The position numbers were made by a program, and so were the translations under genes. 64,000 bases of DNA from NCBI RefSeq assembly GCF_002563775.1, contig NZ_PDJO01000001.1, positions 1,002,001 through 1,066,000 of the forward strand. The letters run 5' to 3'. Source of the stretch: Thioclava sp. ES.031. Its GTDB lineage: Bacteria > Pseudomonadota > Alphaproteobacteria > Rhodobacterales > Rhodobacteraceae. Numbering within the stretch: position 1 is the first letter of the stretch; each line of letters opens with the position of its first letter. The notes beneath the pieces are model-generated. The model was not told the DNA's origin and did not search any database. It saw nothing but the letters and a program-made list of their open reading frames with translations. Positions 47,355-55,770 of this stretch are shown here, one piece after another.

Positions 47355-47744
47355 ATGGCTGAAGCGAAACAGGTTGAGCGTCCGCTTTCCCCGCACCTTC
47401 AAATTTACCGCCCGCAGATGACGTCTTTCTCGTCGATCATGACGCGGATCACCGGCAACGGCATCATCGTCGGCGTGCTGCTGCTCGTCTGGTGGCTTCT
47501 CGCCGCCGCGACCAGCCCCGACTACTTCAACTTCGTGAACGCGATCGCGACCTCGTGGTTCGGCGATCTCGTCTTCACCCTGTCGTTGCTGGGCGTTTGG
47601 TATCACTACCTCGCCGGCATCCGGCACCTCATCTTCGATGCGGGTAAATACATGGACATCAAATCCGCCGAGATGCTCGGCTGGATCTGCACCATCGGTT
47701 CGGTCGTGCTGACCGTGCTGACCCTCATCATCATCCAATTCTGA
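47355..47744 (+). CDS. sdhC: Succinate dehydrogenase cytochrome b556 subunit
   Basis: This 129-residue membrane anchor of complex II has three helices and the family N terminus ERPLSPHLQIYRPQMTSFSSIMTRITG. The conserved haem-ligand His lies in VWYHYLAGIRHLIFDAG near residue 84. ATG 47355 follows AAAGGGACC. It is the first gene of sdhCDA-(glycosyltransferase)-sdhB. Confidence 0.96.
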   Translation: MAEAKQVERPLSPHLQIYRPQMTSFSSIMTRITGNGIIVGVLLLVWWLLAAATSPDYFNFVNAIATSWFGDLVFTLSLLGVWYHYLAGIRHLIFDAGKYMDIKSAEMLGWICTIGSVVLTVLTLIIIQF

Positions 47745-47755
47745 CGGAGGCCCTC

Positions 47756-48148
47756 ATGCGTTACCTCACCGACCGCAAGCGCGCCGTGGGCAAGGGCGCC
47801 TCGGGCACCGGCCCCGAGCATCACTGGTGGATGTCGGCCTCGGCCGTGGCTCTCGCCTTCATGATCCCGACCTGGCTCTATATCGTCGGCACCACGCTCG
47901 GCGCCGATCAGCAGACCGTGATCACGACCTTCTCGAAGCCCTTCCCGGCCATCCTGACCGCGCTGGTCGTGATCGTCGGCATGCGCCACTTCGCGAAGGG
48001 CACTGAGATCTGGATCGAGGACTACATCCACGGCACCGCCGCAAAGGCGACCAAGATCGCGATGCATTCGCTGGCTTACGTGATCATGGCGACCGCACTC
48101 TATGCACTCGGCAAGATGGTCTTCATCGGCCTTCTGCTGGGCAACTGA
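47756..48148 (+). CDS. sdhD: Succinate dehydrogenase membrane anchor subunit
   Basis: This 130-residue complex II membrane anchor has three predicted helices. The start [33 protein letters not shown] is characteristic of alphaproteobacterial SdhD, and WIEDYIHG near residue 84 belongs to the quinone-site region. It lies 11 bases after sdhC and 13 before sdhA. An internal GTGATCAC at 47918 is coding sequence. Confidence 0.95.
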   Translation: MRYLTDRKRAVGKGASGTGPEHHWWMSASAVALAFMIPTWLYIVGTTLGADQQTVITTFSKPFPAILTALVVIVGMRHFAKGTEIWIEDYIHGTAAKATKIAMHSLAYVIMATALYALGKMVFIGLLLGN

Positions 48149-48161
48149 ACGGGACGAGATA

Positions 48162-49967
48162 ATGGCTGCTTACGAATACGAAACGCATAATTACGACGTG
48201 GTCGTGGTCGGCGCCGGTGGCTCGGGTCTTCGCGCCACGCTCGGCATGGCCGAACAGGGCCTGCGCACCGCCTGCGTGACCAAGGTCTTCCCGACCCGCT
48301 CGCACACGGTCGCCGCACAGGGCGGCATCGCCGCCAGCTTGGGCAACATGGGCCCGGACAGCTGGCAGTGGCACATGTACGACACGATCAAGGGCTCGGA
48401 CTGGCTCGGCGATAACGACGCGATGGAATACCTCGCGCGCCACGCCCCCAAAGCCGTCTACGAGCTCGAGCACTACGGCGTGCCGTTCTCGCGCACCGAA
48501 GAGGGCAAGATCTACCAGCGTCCCTTCGGCGGCCACACCACCGAATACGGTGAAGGCCCGCCCGTGCAGCGGACCTGTGCCGCCGCGGACCGCACCGGTC
48601 ACGCGATCCTGCACACGCTCTACGGTCAGTCGCTGAAGAACAACGCAGAGTTCTACATCGAATATTTCGCGATCGACCTGATCATGTCCGATGACGGGCA
48701 GTGTCAGGGCGTCGTCTGCTGGAAGCTCGACGACGGCACCATGCACGTTTTCAACGCGAAGATGGTTGTGCTCGCGACCGGCGGTTACGGCCGCGCCTAC
48801 TTCTCGGCCACCTCGGCCCATACCTGCACCGGCGACGGTGGCGGCATGGTCGCGCGGGCCGGTCTCGCACTGCAGGACATGGAATTCGTGCAGTTCCACC
48901 CGACCGGCATCTACGGCTCGGGCTGCCTGATCACCGAAGGCGCGCGCGGCGAGGGTGGTTACCTGACCAACTCCGAAGGCGAGCGCTTCATGGAACGCTA
49001 CGCGCCGACCTATAAGGATCTGGCATCGCGCGACGTGGTGTCTCGCTGCATGACCATGGAGATCCGCGAAGGCCGCGGCGTGGGCGAGCACAAGGACCAC
49101 ATCTTCCTCAACCTCAGCCACCTTCCGCCGGAAGCTTTGGCCGAGCGTCTGCCGGGGATCTCGGAATCGGCGAAGATTTTCGCCGGCGTCGACGTCACGA
49201 AAGAGCCGATCCCGGTTCTGCCGACCGTGCACTACAACATGGGCGGCATTCCGACGAACTACCACGGCGAGGTCATCAACCCGAAAGAGGGCGACCCCGA
49301 TGCGATCGTGCCCGGCCTGATGGCCGTGGGCGAGGCGGGTTCGGCGTCTGTGCACGGTGCCAACCGTCTGGGTTCGAACTCGCTGATCGACCTCGTGGTC
49401 TTCGGCCGCGCCGCCGCGATCCGCGCCGGTGAGGTCGTCGATCCGAACAGCTCCAACCCGGATATCCCGAAAGCCAAGATCGACGCGATCTTCGAGCGCT
49501 TCGACAAAGTGCGCTACGCCGATGGCGGCACGCCGACGGCTCAGCTGCGCGACGAGATGCAGCGCACGATGCAGGCGGATGCGGCGGTGTTCCGCACCGA
49601 CAAGACGCTGGCCGAGGGTGTCGAGAAGATGAAGGCGGTCGCCGCGAAGCTCGACGATCTCAAGGTCACCGACCGCTCGCTGATCTGGAACTCGGACCTG
49701 ATGGAAACGCTGGAACTCGAGAACCTGATGCCGAACGCGCTGGCGACCATCGTCGGGGCCGAGGCGCGCAAGGAAAGCCGCGGGGCGCACGCGCACGAGG
49801 ACTATCCCGATCGCGACGACACCGAATGGCGCAAGCACTCGATCATGCATGTGGAAGGCGCGAACGTCGATCTGACCTTCCGCCCGGTCCACATGGACCC
49901 GCTGACCCCCGAGGATCAGGGCGGGATCGAGATCAAGAAGATCGCGCCGAAGAAGCGGGTCTACTGA
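48162..49967 (+). CDS. sdhA: Succinate dehydrogenase flavoprotein subunit
   Basis: This 601-residue subunit holds covalent FAD and oxidises succinate to fumarate. The dinucleotide site is [13 protein letters not shown], the flavinylation His is H48 in [10 protein letters not shown], and the active-site region [21 protein letters not shown] is near 245-265. A C-terminal KxxR tail ([10 protein letters not shown]) is typical. ATG 48162 gives the expected N terminus. Confidence 0.97.
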   Translation: MAAYEYETHNYDVVVVGAGGSGLRATLGMAEQGLRTACVTKVFPTRSHTVAAQGGIAASLGNMGPDSWQWHMYDTIKGSDWLGDNDAMEYLARHAPKAVYELEHYGVPFSRTEEGKIYQRPFGGHTTEYGEGPPVQRTCAAADRTGHAILHTLYGQSLKNNAEFYIEYFAIDLIMSDDGQCQGVVCWKLDDGTMHVFNAKMVVLATGGYGRAYFSATSAHTCTGDGGGMVARAGLALQDMEFVQFHPTGIYGSGCLITEGARGEGGYLTNSEGERFMERYAPTYKDLASRDVVSRCMTMEIREGRGVGEHKDHIFLNLSHLPPEALAERLPGISESAKIFAGVDVTKEPIPVLPTVHYNMGGIPTNYHGEVINPKEGDPDAIVPGLMAVGEAGSASVHGANRLGSNSLIDLVVFGRAAAIRAGEVVDPNSSNPDIPKAKIDAIFERFDKVRYADGGTPTAQLRDEMQRTMQADAAVFRTDKTLAEGVEKMKAVAAKLDDLKVTDRSLIWNSDLMETLELENLMPNALATIVGAEARKESRGAHAHEDYPDRDDTEWRKHSIMHVEGANVDLTFRPVHMDPLTPEDQGGIEIKKIAPKKRVY

Positions 49968-50000
49968 TGCGTCGCTCCGGTGAAATGCCGGAGCGGCCGC

Positions 50001-50014
50001 CCCGCCTCGGCGGG
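50001..50014 (+). promoter_or_regulatory. Hairpin overlapping a ribosome binding site in the sdh operon
   Basis: A perfect six-base stem CCCGCC/GGCGGG with a two-base loop overlaps the first half of the Shine-Dalgarno GGGAGG (50012-50017) for the gene at 50025. It could reduce its translation relative to sdhA and sdhB. No T run follows, so it is not a terminator. Confidence 0.4.
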
Positions 50015-50024
50015 AGGCTTTCGC

Positions 50025-51242
50025 ATGGCTGAAGTCAACTACCCGCCTCGGATCAATGTGCTTCTTCCGTGTAGTCGCCCCAGCAAGGGGCGCTTCTGGG
50101 GTGACCATTACTTTGGTCAATCTCTGGCGCGAGCGTTGAGAGACCTCGGTGCCGAAGTTTGGGTCGGCTATCGCGGGAAAGCGGTTCATATGCCGCATCT
50201 GCGTCGCGGTATCGATTTGGTTATCCGTGGGAAGCGCGGGCATTCAAGCTTGTGGCGGTCGCAATACCTCTGGGTCATTTCGCAACATGAGCGTATAAGT
50301 GACGCTGATCTGCGGCGAGCGCGTCATGTGTTTTCTGCGTCGAGTTCCTATGCAGAGGAACTGCAAGGGCGTGGGATCAGTGCAAGCTGGCTACCACAAT
50401 GTACGGACCGGTATGTGTTCTCACCTGACCATGCCCGAGCGGACCTCGCTCGCGAGGTTATTTCGGTTGGTAATCTTCGCGGCGCTTACCGGCGTGAGAT
50501 CGTCTCGGCATGTATTGCTGACGGGCTCCCGCTCAAAATCTGGGGCATGAATTGGAAGGGCGCGGTCCCCGACGAGAATCTCGGCGGCAGGCATATCCCG
50601 AATTCTGAACTTGGGGCCTACTACGCCTCGGCAAAGGTTGTCCTCAACGACCACGAGCCGCAAATGGCACGCGGACATTTCGCCTCCAACAGGGTATATG
50701 ATGTTCTCGCTTCGGGAGCGACCCTCGTAACCGATTGTATCGACGGCATTCCGGAAGACCTGCGTCGGCATGTGTATGGATATGTCGGCGCCGAGAGCGC
50801 ACCCGTGGCCGTTCGGGAAGCTCTGGAGGCACCGCGTGGATCGAACGAGATCGCCGAACACGTGCTTCAAAACCACAGTTTCCATAATCGCGCCATGCAG
50901 ATATTGCAGACTGTAGCTCCTACTTTCGCTGCAAGTGTGCCCTTCAAGGGTGTCGTCTCGAAGTTACCCGTAGCGACGGCTTGCCTTAGCATGATGGCGC
51001 TTGCGGCCTGCGGACCGATCCCAGTCGAACAGGCCGAAGCTCAATGTTACGCTCGATATGCCCCGAAATCGCCGGTGTCCGGCGAGGCCGGGATGGGCGT
51101 TACCAATGACGGCTTTCGTTCGAATCTGAAAGTCGAACTCAATGTCGGCACCTACGTTCAGGGCGATCCATCATCCGCCTATGACACATGTGTCTATAGA
51201 AAATCTGGTCGGATGCCTACGCGTCCGCTCTATTCGTACTGA
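50025..51242 (+). CDS. Glycosyltransferase with in-frame lipoprotein-like tail, inserted between sdhA and sdhB
   Basis: The frame gives 405 residues from ATG 50025, which has a strong Shine-Dalgarno (GGGAGG) seven bases upstream. Residues about 1-300 resemble a CgeB-like/Glyco_trans_1_2 glycosyltransferase: RPSKGRFWGDHYFGQSL near the N terminus and LNDHEPQMARGHFASNRVYDVLASGA near residues 207-232. Without a stop, the frame enters a hydrophobic segment with lipobox LAAC (about residue 329) and a tail ending SGRMPTRPLYSY. Base composition is clearly lower in G+C than sdhA or sdhB. I infer foreign DNA joined to a small lipoprotein gene. Function and cellular location are unknown. Confidence 0.7.
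   Translation: MAEVNYPPRINVLLPCSRPSKGRFWGDHYFGQSLARALRDLGAEVWVGYRGKAVHMPHLRRGIDLVIRGKRGHSSLWRSQYLWVISQHERISDADLRRARHVFSASSSYAEELQGRGISASWLPQCTDRYVFSPDHARADLAREVISVGNLRGAYRREIVSACIADGLPLKIWGMNWKGAVPDENLGGRHIPNSELGAYYASAKVVLNDHEPQMARGHFASNRVYDVLASGATLVTDCIDGIPEDLRRHVYGYVGAESAPVAVREALEAPRGSNEIAEHVLQNHSFHNRAMQILQTVAPTFAASVPFKGVVSKLPVATACLSMMALAACGPIPVEQAEAQCYARYAPKSPVSGEAGMGVTNDGFRSNLKVELNVGTYVQGDPSSAYDTCVYRKSGRMPTRPLYSY
50937..51242 (+). other. Possible separate lipoprotein gene inside the fused frame
   Basis: If translation starts at the in-frame GTG 50937, a 101-residue lipoprotein results: a basic N-terminus (PFKGVVSKLP), a hydrophobic core and the lipobox LAAC with Cys at residue 25. The mature tail is GVTNDGFRSNLKVELNVG...DTCVYRKSGRMPTRPLY. 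From memory, a small lipoprotein of this kind sits between sdhA and sdhB in relatives. No clear ribosome binding site precedes the GTG, so fusion, reinitiation or relic are all possible. Confidence 0.4.
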
Positions 51243-51257
51243 CGAAAGGGACATCTC

Positions 51258-52034
51258 ATGGTTCAGTTCACGCTTCCGAAGAATTCCAAGATCCGCGTCG
51301 GCAAGACCTGGCCGAAGCCGGATGGCAAGAATATCCGCAAGTTCCAGATCTATCGCTGGGACCCGGATACCGGGGAGAACCCGCGTCTCGACACCTATTT
51401 CATTGATATGGATAAGTGCGGGCCGATGGTTCTCGACGCGCTCTTGAAGATCAAGAACGAGATCGACCCGACGCTGACCTTCCGCCGCTCCTGCCGCGAA
51501 GGCATCTGTGGCTCCTGTGCGATGAACATCGACGGGATCAACACGCTGGCCTGTATCTACGGCCTCGACGAGATCAAGGGCGACGTGAAGATCTACCCGC
51601 TGCCGCACATGCCGGTGGTGAAAGACCTTATCCCCGACCTGACCATGTTCTACGCCCAGCACGCGTCGATCATGCCGTGGCTCGAGACCAAGACGAACCG
51701 TCCCGAGAAGGAATGGCGTCAGTCTATCGAAGACCGCAAGAAGCTCGACGGTCTGTATGAGTGCGTCATGTGCGCATCCTGCTCGACGTCCTGCCCGAGC
51801 TACTGGTGGAACGGCGACAAGTATCTCGGCCCGGCAGCGCTGCTGCACGCCTATCGCTGGATCATCGACTCGCGCGACGAAGCGACGGCAGAGCGTCTCG
51901 ATCAGCTCGAAGACCCCTTCAAGCTCTATCGCTGCCACACGATCATGAACTGCACCAAGACCTGCCCGAAAGGTCTGAACCCGGCGAAAGCGATCGCCGA
52001 GATCAAGCGGATGCAGGTCAACCGGGTCGTCTGA
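51258..52034 (+). CDS. sdhB: Succinate dehydrogenase iron-sulfur subunit
   Basis: This 258-residue subunit carries the three iron-sulfur clusters of complex II. The [2Fe-2S] ligands are in [21 protein letters not shown], the [4Fe-4S] ligands in [16 protein letters not shown], and the [3Fe-4S] ligands in [20 protein letters not shown] 51258 follows GAAAGGGAC. It is the last structural gene of the sdh operon, 15 bases after the inserted glycosyltransferase frame and followed by a strong terminator. Confidence 0.97.
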   Translation: MVQFTLPKNSKIRVGKTWPKPDGKNIRKFQIYRWDPDTGENPRLDTYFIDMDKCGPMVLDALLKIKNEIDPTLTFRRSCREGICGSCAMNIDGINTLACIYGLDEIKGDVKIYPLPHMPVVKDLIPDLTMFYAQHASIMPWLETKTNRPEKEWRQSIEDRKKLDGLYECVMCASCSTSCPSYWWNGDKYLGPAALLHAYRWIIDSRDEATAERLDQLEDPFKLYRCHTIMNCTKTCPKGLNPAKAIAEIKRMQVNRVV

Positions 52035-52088
52035 TCCGATGCATATATTGGGGTGAGCCTATGGTTCACCCTCAACGATTTGTGGAAG

Positions 52089-52111
52089 GGGCGGCGCGAG
52101 CCGCCCTTTTT
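52089..52111 (+). terminator. Rho-independent terminator of the sdh operon
   Basis: A perfect stem GGGCGGC/GCCGCCC with GCGA loop (52089-52106) is followed by five T, 55 bases after the sdhB stop. Confidence 0.92.
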
Positions 52112-52224
52112 GCTGCGTTGCGGCAAATGCATATCGCACATGCAGCATTTTGGGTTTGATTCCGCGGAAAAATCCCTAAATCGGGTGGCAGGGAGGAACT
52201 CGAAACGTGACTGGAGAGAGTTCC

Positions 52225-52401
52225 ATGGTCGATATCGTCAAATTCCCCAAAGGGGCGCAACCGATCCAGGTGGCCGAAGAGCATCTGGCCTACTACACCC
52301 CTGAGAAGTCCACGCCCCTATTCATCCCGACTGCGAAGACCGAAAATACCGACGGTCTCGAAGCGGTCGAGCTGATGTACGAGTATTACACCGCGGCTTG
52401 A
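52225..52401 (+). CDS. Small conserved hypothetical protein
   Basis: This 58-residue acidic protein (MVDIVKFPKGAQPIQVAEEH...ELMYEYYTAA) has no recognised domain. A GGAGAGAG ribosome binding site six bases before the ATG and a terminator directly after the gene make it a convincing independent small gene. Small proteins of this appearance occur in Rhodobacteraceae. It lies between the sdh terminator and the MAPEG gene. Function unknown. Confidence 0.75.
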   Translation: MVDIVKFPKGAQPIQVAEEHLAYYTPEKSTPLFIPTAKTENTDGLEAVELMYEYYTAA

Positions 52402-52434
52402 GCGGTGACCTCCCGAAGAGTTCTGTCGTGACTG

Positions 52435-52458
52435 CCCCGGCTCTCCGCCGGGGTTTTT
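52435..52458 (+). terminator. Rho-independent terminator of the small gene
   Basis: A perfect stem CCCCGGC/GCCGGGG with a TCTCC loop is followed by TTTTT, 34 bases after the 58-codon gene. Confidence 0.9.
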
Positions 52459-52471
52459 CTTTGTCTGACGC

Positions 52472-52921
52472 TCAGGTCAGCGCGACAACGAGCGTATGGG
52501 CCGCCATGTAGATCACGATCAGCGACCCGACCGTGTAGAAGGTCGCGCGGATTTCATGCGATTGCGCCGTCGCATAGGCCCAGAAATGCGCCAGCCGCGC
52601 GATGACAAACCCGTAGAGCAAGGTCTGTGCGAGCCACAGGGCAGGGTCGATCAGCACGAACAGGAACCCCGCGACCCAGAACGCGGGAATATTTTCCAAG
52701 TCGTTCCGATGCATGCGGCGCGAGCGGTCGACGTAGTCGTTGAGCGCCAATTGGGATGGATCCGGTGCCCGGTTGATGAGGCCGGGGCGCAGATCCTCGG
52801 GGCTGGCGAGCCCGGAATTGCTTTTCAGCATGCGATAGACGGTCATCCAGCCTTGGCCCATGACCTTGAGCACCATGAGCGCGGCCGCGATGACATAGGT
52901 CGCGAGAACGGGGTTTTGCAT
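52472..52921 (-). CDS. MAPEG family protein, divergent from TetR gene
   Basis: This 149-residue membrane protein has four predicted helices and a MAPEG-type core: DRSRRMHRNDLENIPAFWVAGFLFVL near residues 62-87 (the ExNxxE region) and ARLAHFWAYATAQSHEIRATFY towards the end. This is the mPGES-1/microsomal glutathione transferase-like pattern, so glutathione-dependent detoxification is plausible but unproven. ATG 52921 gives a clean membrane N terminus (MQNPVLATYVIAAAL). Two TetR-type operators lie in the 116-bp space before the divergent regulator gene. Confidence 0.88.
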   Translation of the reverse strand: MQNPVLATYVIAAALMVLKVMGQGWMTVYRMLKSNSGLASPEDLRPGLINRAPDPSQLALNDYVDRSRRMHRNDLENIPAFWVAGFLFVLIDPALWLAQTLLYGFVIARLAHFWAYATAQSHEIRATFYTVGSLIVIYMAAHTLVVALT

Positions 52922-52982
52922 GCTGAGGTGATCCAAGGTCCGCTCCTGATCTCTTGGCCATCCGAAGGGGTGGACCAATGTG

Positions 52983-53018
52983 CTTACCATTGGTAAGGAT
53001 AAACTTACCTTTGGTAAG
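52983..53018. promoter_or_regulatory. Twin TetR operators
   Basis: Two inverted repeats with identical arms, CTTACC-ATT-GGTAAG (52983-52997) and CTTACC-TTT-GGTAAG (53004-53018), start exactly 21 bp apart. They lie between the MAPEG and TetR genes, the second ending 18 bases before the TetR ATG. This is a typical dual site for cooperative binding by two TetR dimers. Confidence 0.85.
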
Positions 53019-53036
53019 TCGTCAAGGAATTCGAGC

Positions 53037-53612
53037 ATGGCCACGCCCAAGACAGACGCTGAGATCCTGAAAATCGCGCGCGACATTCTCGCGACCGAAG
53101 GGCTTGGTGGCGTGTCTTTCGATGCCATCGCCCGCAGGCTAGGACGTTCGAAACAGGCGGTGCTCTACTGGTATCCGACCAAACAGGCGCTTCTGGCGGC
53201 GATGTATCTACCCTGGCTCGAAGCGGAGACGGAAGCGGGTCTGGAGGCGTTGCGATCCGCCCCCGAGGGCAGGGCGGCTATCGTAGGATTCGTGCGGGCC
53301 ATCGCGGCGTTTCACTTCAGAGACCTCGACCGGTTCCGGGCGATGTATCTCATGCCGCAGACCCTGAAGCGGACCGGGCAGGACGCGACAGCCGCCGGGT
53401 TCGTGGCGCAAGTTCACCCCGTAACGGACCGCCTGTATTCCGCGCTTGCGGATCACTGCGGAGGCGACCGCCAGCAAGCCGTTGCGATCCATTCGGCGGT
53501 TCTGGGGATGGTGATGCTCTTCGGGCTTGCAGACAGTCTCGATGATCCACTGAAACATTCGCAAGACGAGATGACGGAGGCGCTGATATCGCGCCTCACC
53601 GGAGCGAAGTAA
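53037..53612 (+). CDS. TetR-family transcriptional regulator
   Basis: This 191-residue repressor has an N-terminal helix-turn-helix (residues about 8-52, GVSFDAIARRLGRSKQAVLYWYPTKQALL) and a helical ligand-binding domain (about 60-190). The ATG at 53037 gives the usual TetR N terminus. Two identical-arm palindromes just upstream are its probable operators, controlling itself and the divergent MAPEG gene. The ligand is unknown; a lipophilic or electrophilic compound handled by the MAPEG protein is a guess. Confidence 0.92.
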   Translation: MATPKTDAEILKIARDILATEGLGGVSFDAIARRLGRSKQAVLYWYPTKQALLAAMYLPWLEAETEAGLEALRSAPEGRAAIVGFVRAIAAFHFRDLDRFRAMYLMPQTLKRTGQDATAAGFVAQVHPVTDRLYSALADHCGGDRQQAVAIHSAVLGMVMLFGLADSLDDPLKHSQDEMTEALISRLTGAK

Positions 53613-53696
53613 GGCCAGTCTTCAAACACGATCCTCGCGGAGATGCCTTTTCATTTCCCGCCAGACAGGCAGAGTGGCGGCAATAAGGAGGCCCCC

Positions 53697-54554
53697 ATGC
53701 ACCCAACGCCCCAGTTTTCTGCGCCCGGTGATGCCGAAGCCCGCCGCGATATCGCGCCGGTGATCTGTTACCCGACCGATGCGCTGCCCACGCCGGATCT
53801 GTCCGCCTATCGCACGGCGCGTGACGGCTGGGAGAAGATCGCCGATCTGCGCGTACCCCCGCGCGAGGCGTTGGCCTTCGACGTGCCCGCCGGGCATTTC
53901 TTCCGCATCGCTTCGGTCGAGGGGCCGCAGGTGGGCGATCTGAACCTGTTCTCGGCGGACCTGTCCGAACGGTTCTATTCCGGCAAGACGCGCGCGCTGC
54001 ATGGCACGCATCTGAGCCGCGGCGACCGGATGTGGTCGAGCTTTCCGACGATGCGCCCGCTCGCGACGATCACCGAGGATACGCTCGACTGGTATGGCAT
54101 CGACGCCTTCGGCGGCGCGGTCCATGACGTGATCGGCACGCGCTGCGATCCTTATACGCATTGTCTGCTGTCCGATGGCGGGCAGTATCACCATTGCTGC
54201 CATTCGAACCTGACCCGCGCGCTGGCCGAGGCTCGCGATCTGCCGCTGCGCGAGGCTGAGGCACTGGTGCATGACGTGCTCAACGTTTTCATGTGCACCG
54301 GCTTCACGCGCGACACCGGGCAGTATTTCATGAAAGCGAGCCCGGTGCGCCCCGGCGATTACCTCGAATTCTTCGCAGAGACCGATCTGCTGGGCGTGCT
54401 CTCGGCCTGTCCGGGCGGGGATTGCTCGTCCGAGCACAGCTCGGATACGGCGGCCTGCTTTCCGCTGGGCGTCGAAATCTACCGCCCGAAATCAGCGCCC
54501 GAGGGTTGGGCGCCGCCTGCGCCCAACGCCTACGACCGCAGCCACGGGCTTTAA
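53697..54554 (+). CDS. DUF1989 (urea carboxylase-associated) family protein
   Basis: This 285-residue soluble protein is of the DUF1989 family, often linked to urea/guanidine carboxylase operons. The conserved core has QVGDLNLFSADLSERFYSGKTRALHGTHLSRGDRMWS (about 78-115), GTRCDPYTHCLL and a HHCCHSN cysteine-histidine cluster near 165. The metal-like cluster suggests a zinc or other metal site. AAGGAGG before ATG 53697 is a strong ribosome binding site. No urea-carboxylase gene is nearby, so its partner is unknown. The 3' end overlaps the ABC ATPase gene end by four bases. Confidence 0.88.
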   Translation: MHPTPQFSAPGDAEARRDIAPVICYPTDALPTPDLSAYRTARDGWEKIADLRVPPREALAFDVPAGHFFRIASVEGPQVGDLNLFSADLSERFYSGKTRALHGTHLSRGDRMWSSFPTMRPLATITEDTLDWYGIDAFGGAVHDVIGTRCDPYTHCLLSDGGQYHHCCHSNLTRALAEARDLPLREAEALVHDVLNVFMCTGFTRDTGQYFMKASPVRPGDYLEFFAETDLLGVLSACPGGDCSSEHSSDTAACFPLGVEIYRPKSAPEGWAPPAPNAYDRSHGL

Positions 54555-55483
54555 CGGTTCGAGGTCAGCGAGACAAAGACTTCCTCCAGCCCCGGCTGTT
54601 CGCTCGCGATGTCGCGAATCTCGACATCGGCTGCGCGCAGCGCATCGAGGATATCCTCCGCCGAGGTCTGCTCGCGCGAGTAGGAAAACGCCATCTGCCC
54701 GCCCGCGCGGGTTTCCATGGTGACGCCTTCGGGCAGGCGAATCTCTTGGCTAACCTCATTGCGCGGCTCGACCACCAGCGCCTTGCGGTCCATCCGCTTG
54801 AGCAGGTTCGGCGTGGTGTCGCGCACGATCAGCTCGCCATTGTTGATGATCGCGATCTCGTCGCACATCTCCTCGGCTTCCTCGAGGTAGTGCGTCGTCA
54901 GAATGATCGTCATGCCCTGCTCGTTGAGCTTGCGCACATTGCGCCACAGCATCGCGCGCAGCTCGATATCGACGCCTGCGGTCGGCTCGTCCAGCACGAG
55001 GATCTGCGGGCGGTGCACCAGTGCCTTGGCCAGCAAAAGCCGCCGCTTCATCCCGCCCGAGAGGTTGCGCGCATAGGCCTCGGCCTTGTCCGACAGCCCC
55101 ACCAGTTCGAGAATCTCATCGGTCCAGCGCTCGGATTTCGGCACGCCGTAAAGCCCCGCCTGCATCTCCAGCGCCGCGCGCGGCGTGAAGAACGGGTCCA
55201 TATTCAGCTCCTGCGGCATCACCCCGATCGCGGCGCGCGACTGGCGCGGGTTCACGTCCTGATCGAAGCCCCAGATCACGACGCGCCCGTCGGTTTTCTT
55301 CACCAGACCCGCAAGAATATTGATCAGCGTCGACTTTCCGGCCCCGTTCGGCCCGAGCAGCCCGAAGATCGAGCCTTCCGGGATCGACAGGTCGAGCCCT
55401 TTCAATGCTTCCTTCGGTGCCTGCTTCTTGCCGCCTGCATAGGTCTTGCGCAGCCCGGTAACTTCGATTGCCTGCTGTTCCAA
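54551..55483 (-). CDS. ABC transporter ATP-binding protein
   Basis: This 310-residue ABC-2-type ATPase (drug/antibiotic or polysaccharide exporter class) has Walker A GPNGAGKST, the signature LSGGMKRR and Walker B ILVLDEP. A C-terminal extension of about 80 residues is typical of DrrA/CcmA-like exporters. I choose the TTG at 55483 (giving EQQAIEVTGLRKTYAGG) because the family N terminus starts there; an upstream frame to 55561 is non-conserved. No permease gene is adjacent, so the partner lies elsewhere. It is divergent from the zinc-finger gene. Confidence 0.85.
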   Translation of the reverse strand: MEQQAIEVTGLRKTYAGGKKQAPKEALKGLDLSIPEGSIFGLLGPNGAGKSTLINILAGLVKKTDGRVVIWGFDQDVNPRQSRAAIGVMPQELNMDPFFTPRAALEMQAGLYGVPKSERWTDEILELVGLSDKAEAYARNLSGGMKRRLLLAKALVHRPQILVLDEPTAGVDIELRAMLWRNVRKLNEQGMTIILTTHYLEEAEEMCDEIAIINNGELIVRDTTPNLLKRMDRKALVVEPRNEVSQEIRLPEGVTMETRAGGQMAFSYSREQTSAEDILDALRAADVEIRDIASEQPGLEEVFVSLTSNR

Positions 55484-55563
55484 CTTGCCCCGCCTTTCGC
55501 GATTGCTAGAATGAAGCCCAAATTCAGGGCGCGGTTTTCGTGCCTTATATAGACGGAGCATCC

Positions 55564-55770
55564 ATGACTGCCACCCATTCGCCTAATGCCCCCGAGGCAC
55601 CCGAGACCGAGGTCGTCACCACTTGGAAGGTCGCCTGCGATGGCGGCGAGGGGGCGTTGGGTCATCCGCGCGTCTGGCTGTCGATTCCGCGTGATACCGG
55701 TTTCGTCGAATGCGGCTATTGCGACAAGAAATATGTGATCGACCGCGATCACGCGCATGACGATCACTGA
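55564..55770 (+). CDS. CHCC zinc-finger protein (NDUFS6-like)
   Basis: This 68-residue protein matches the zf-CHCC family (PF10276), the bacterial relative of complex I subunit NDUFS6. Zinc ligands are visible as C26, H34 and the CGYC pair near 51-54, in the order expected. In alphaproteobacteria it is part of or assists complex I. Its last 14 bases overlap the start of the globin-like gene. Confidence 0.88.
   Translation: MTATHSPNAPEAPETEVVTTWKVACDGGEGALGHPRVWLSIPRDTGFVECGYCDKKYVIDRDHAHDDH

Noticed and set aside
48123-50243. A 706-codon minus-strand frame opposite sdhA
   Set aside because: It lies opposite a canonical flavoprotein gene and shows His/Arg/Val-rich shadow composition.
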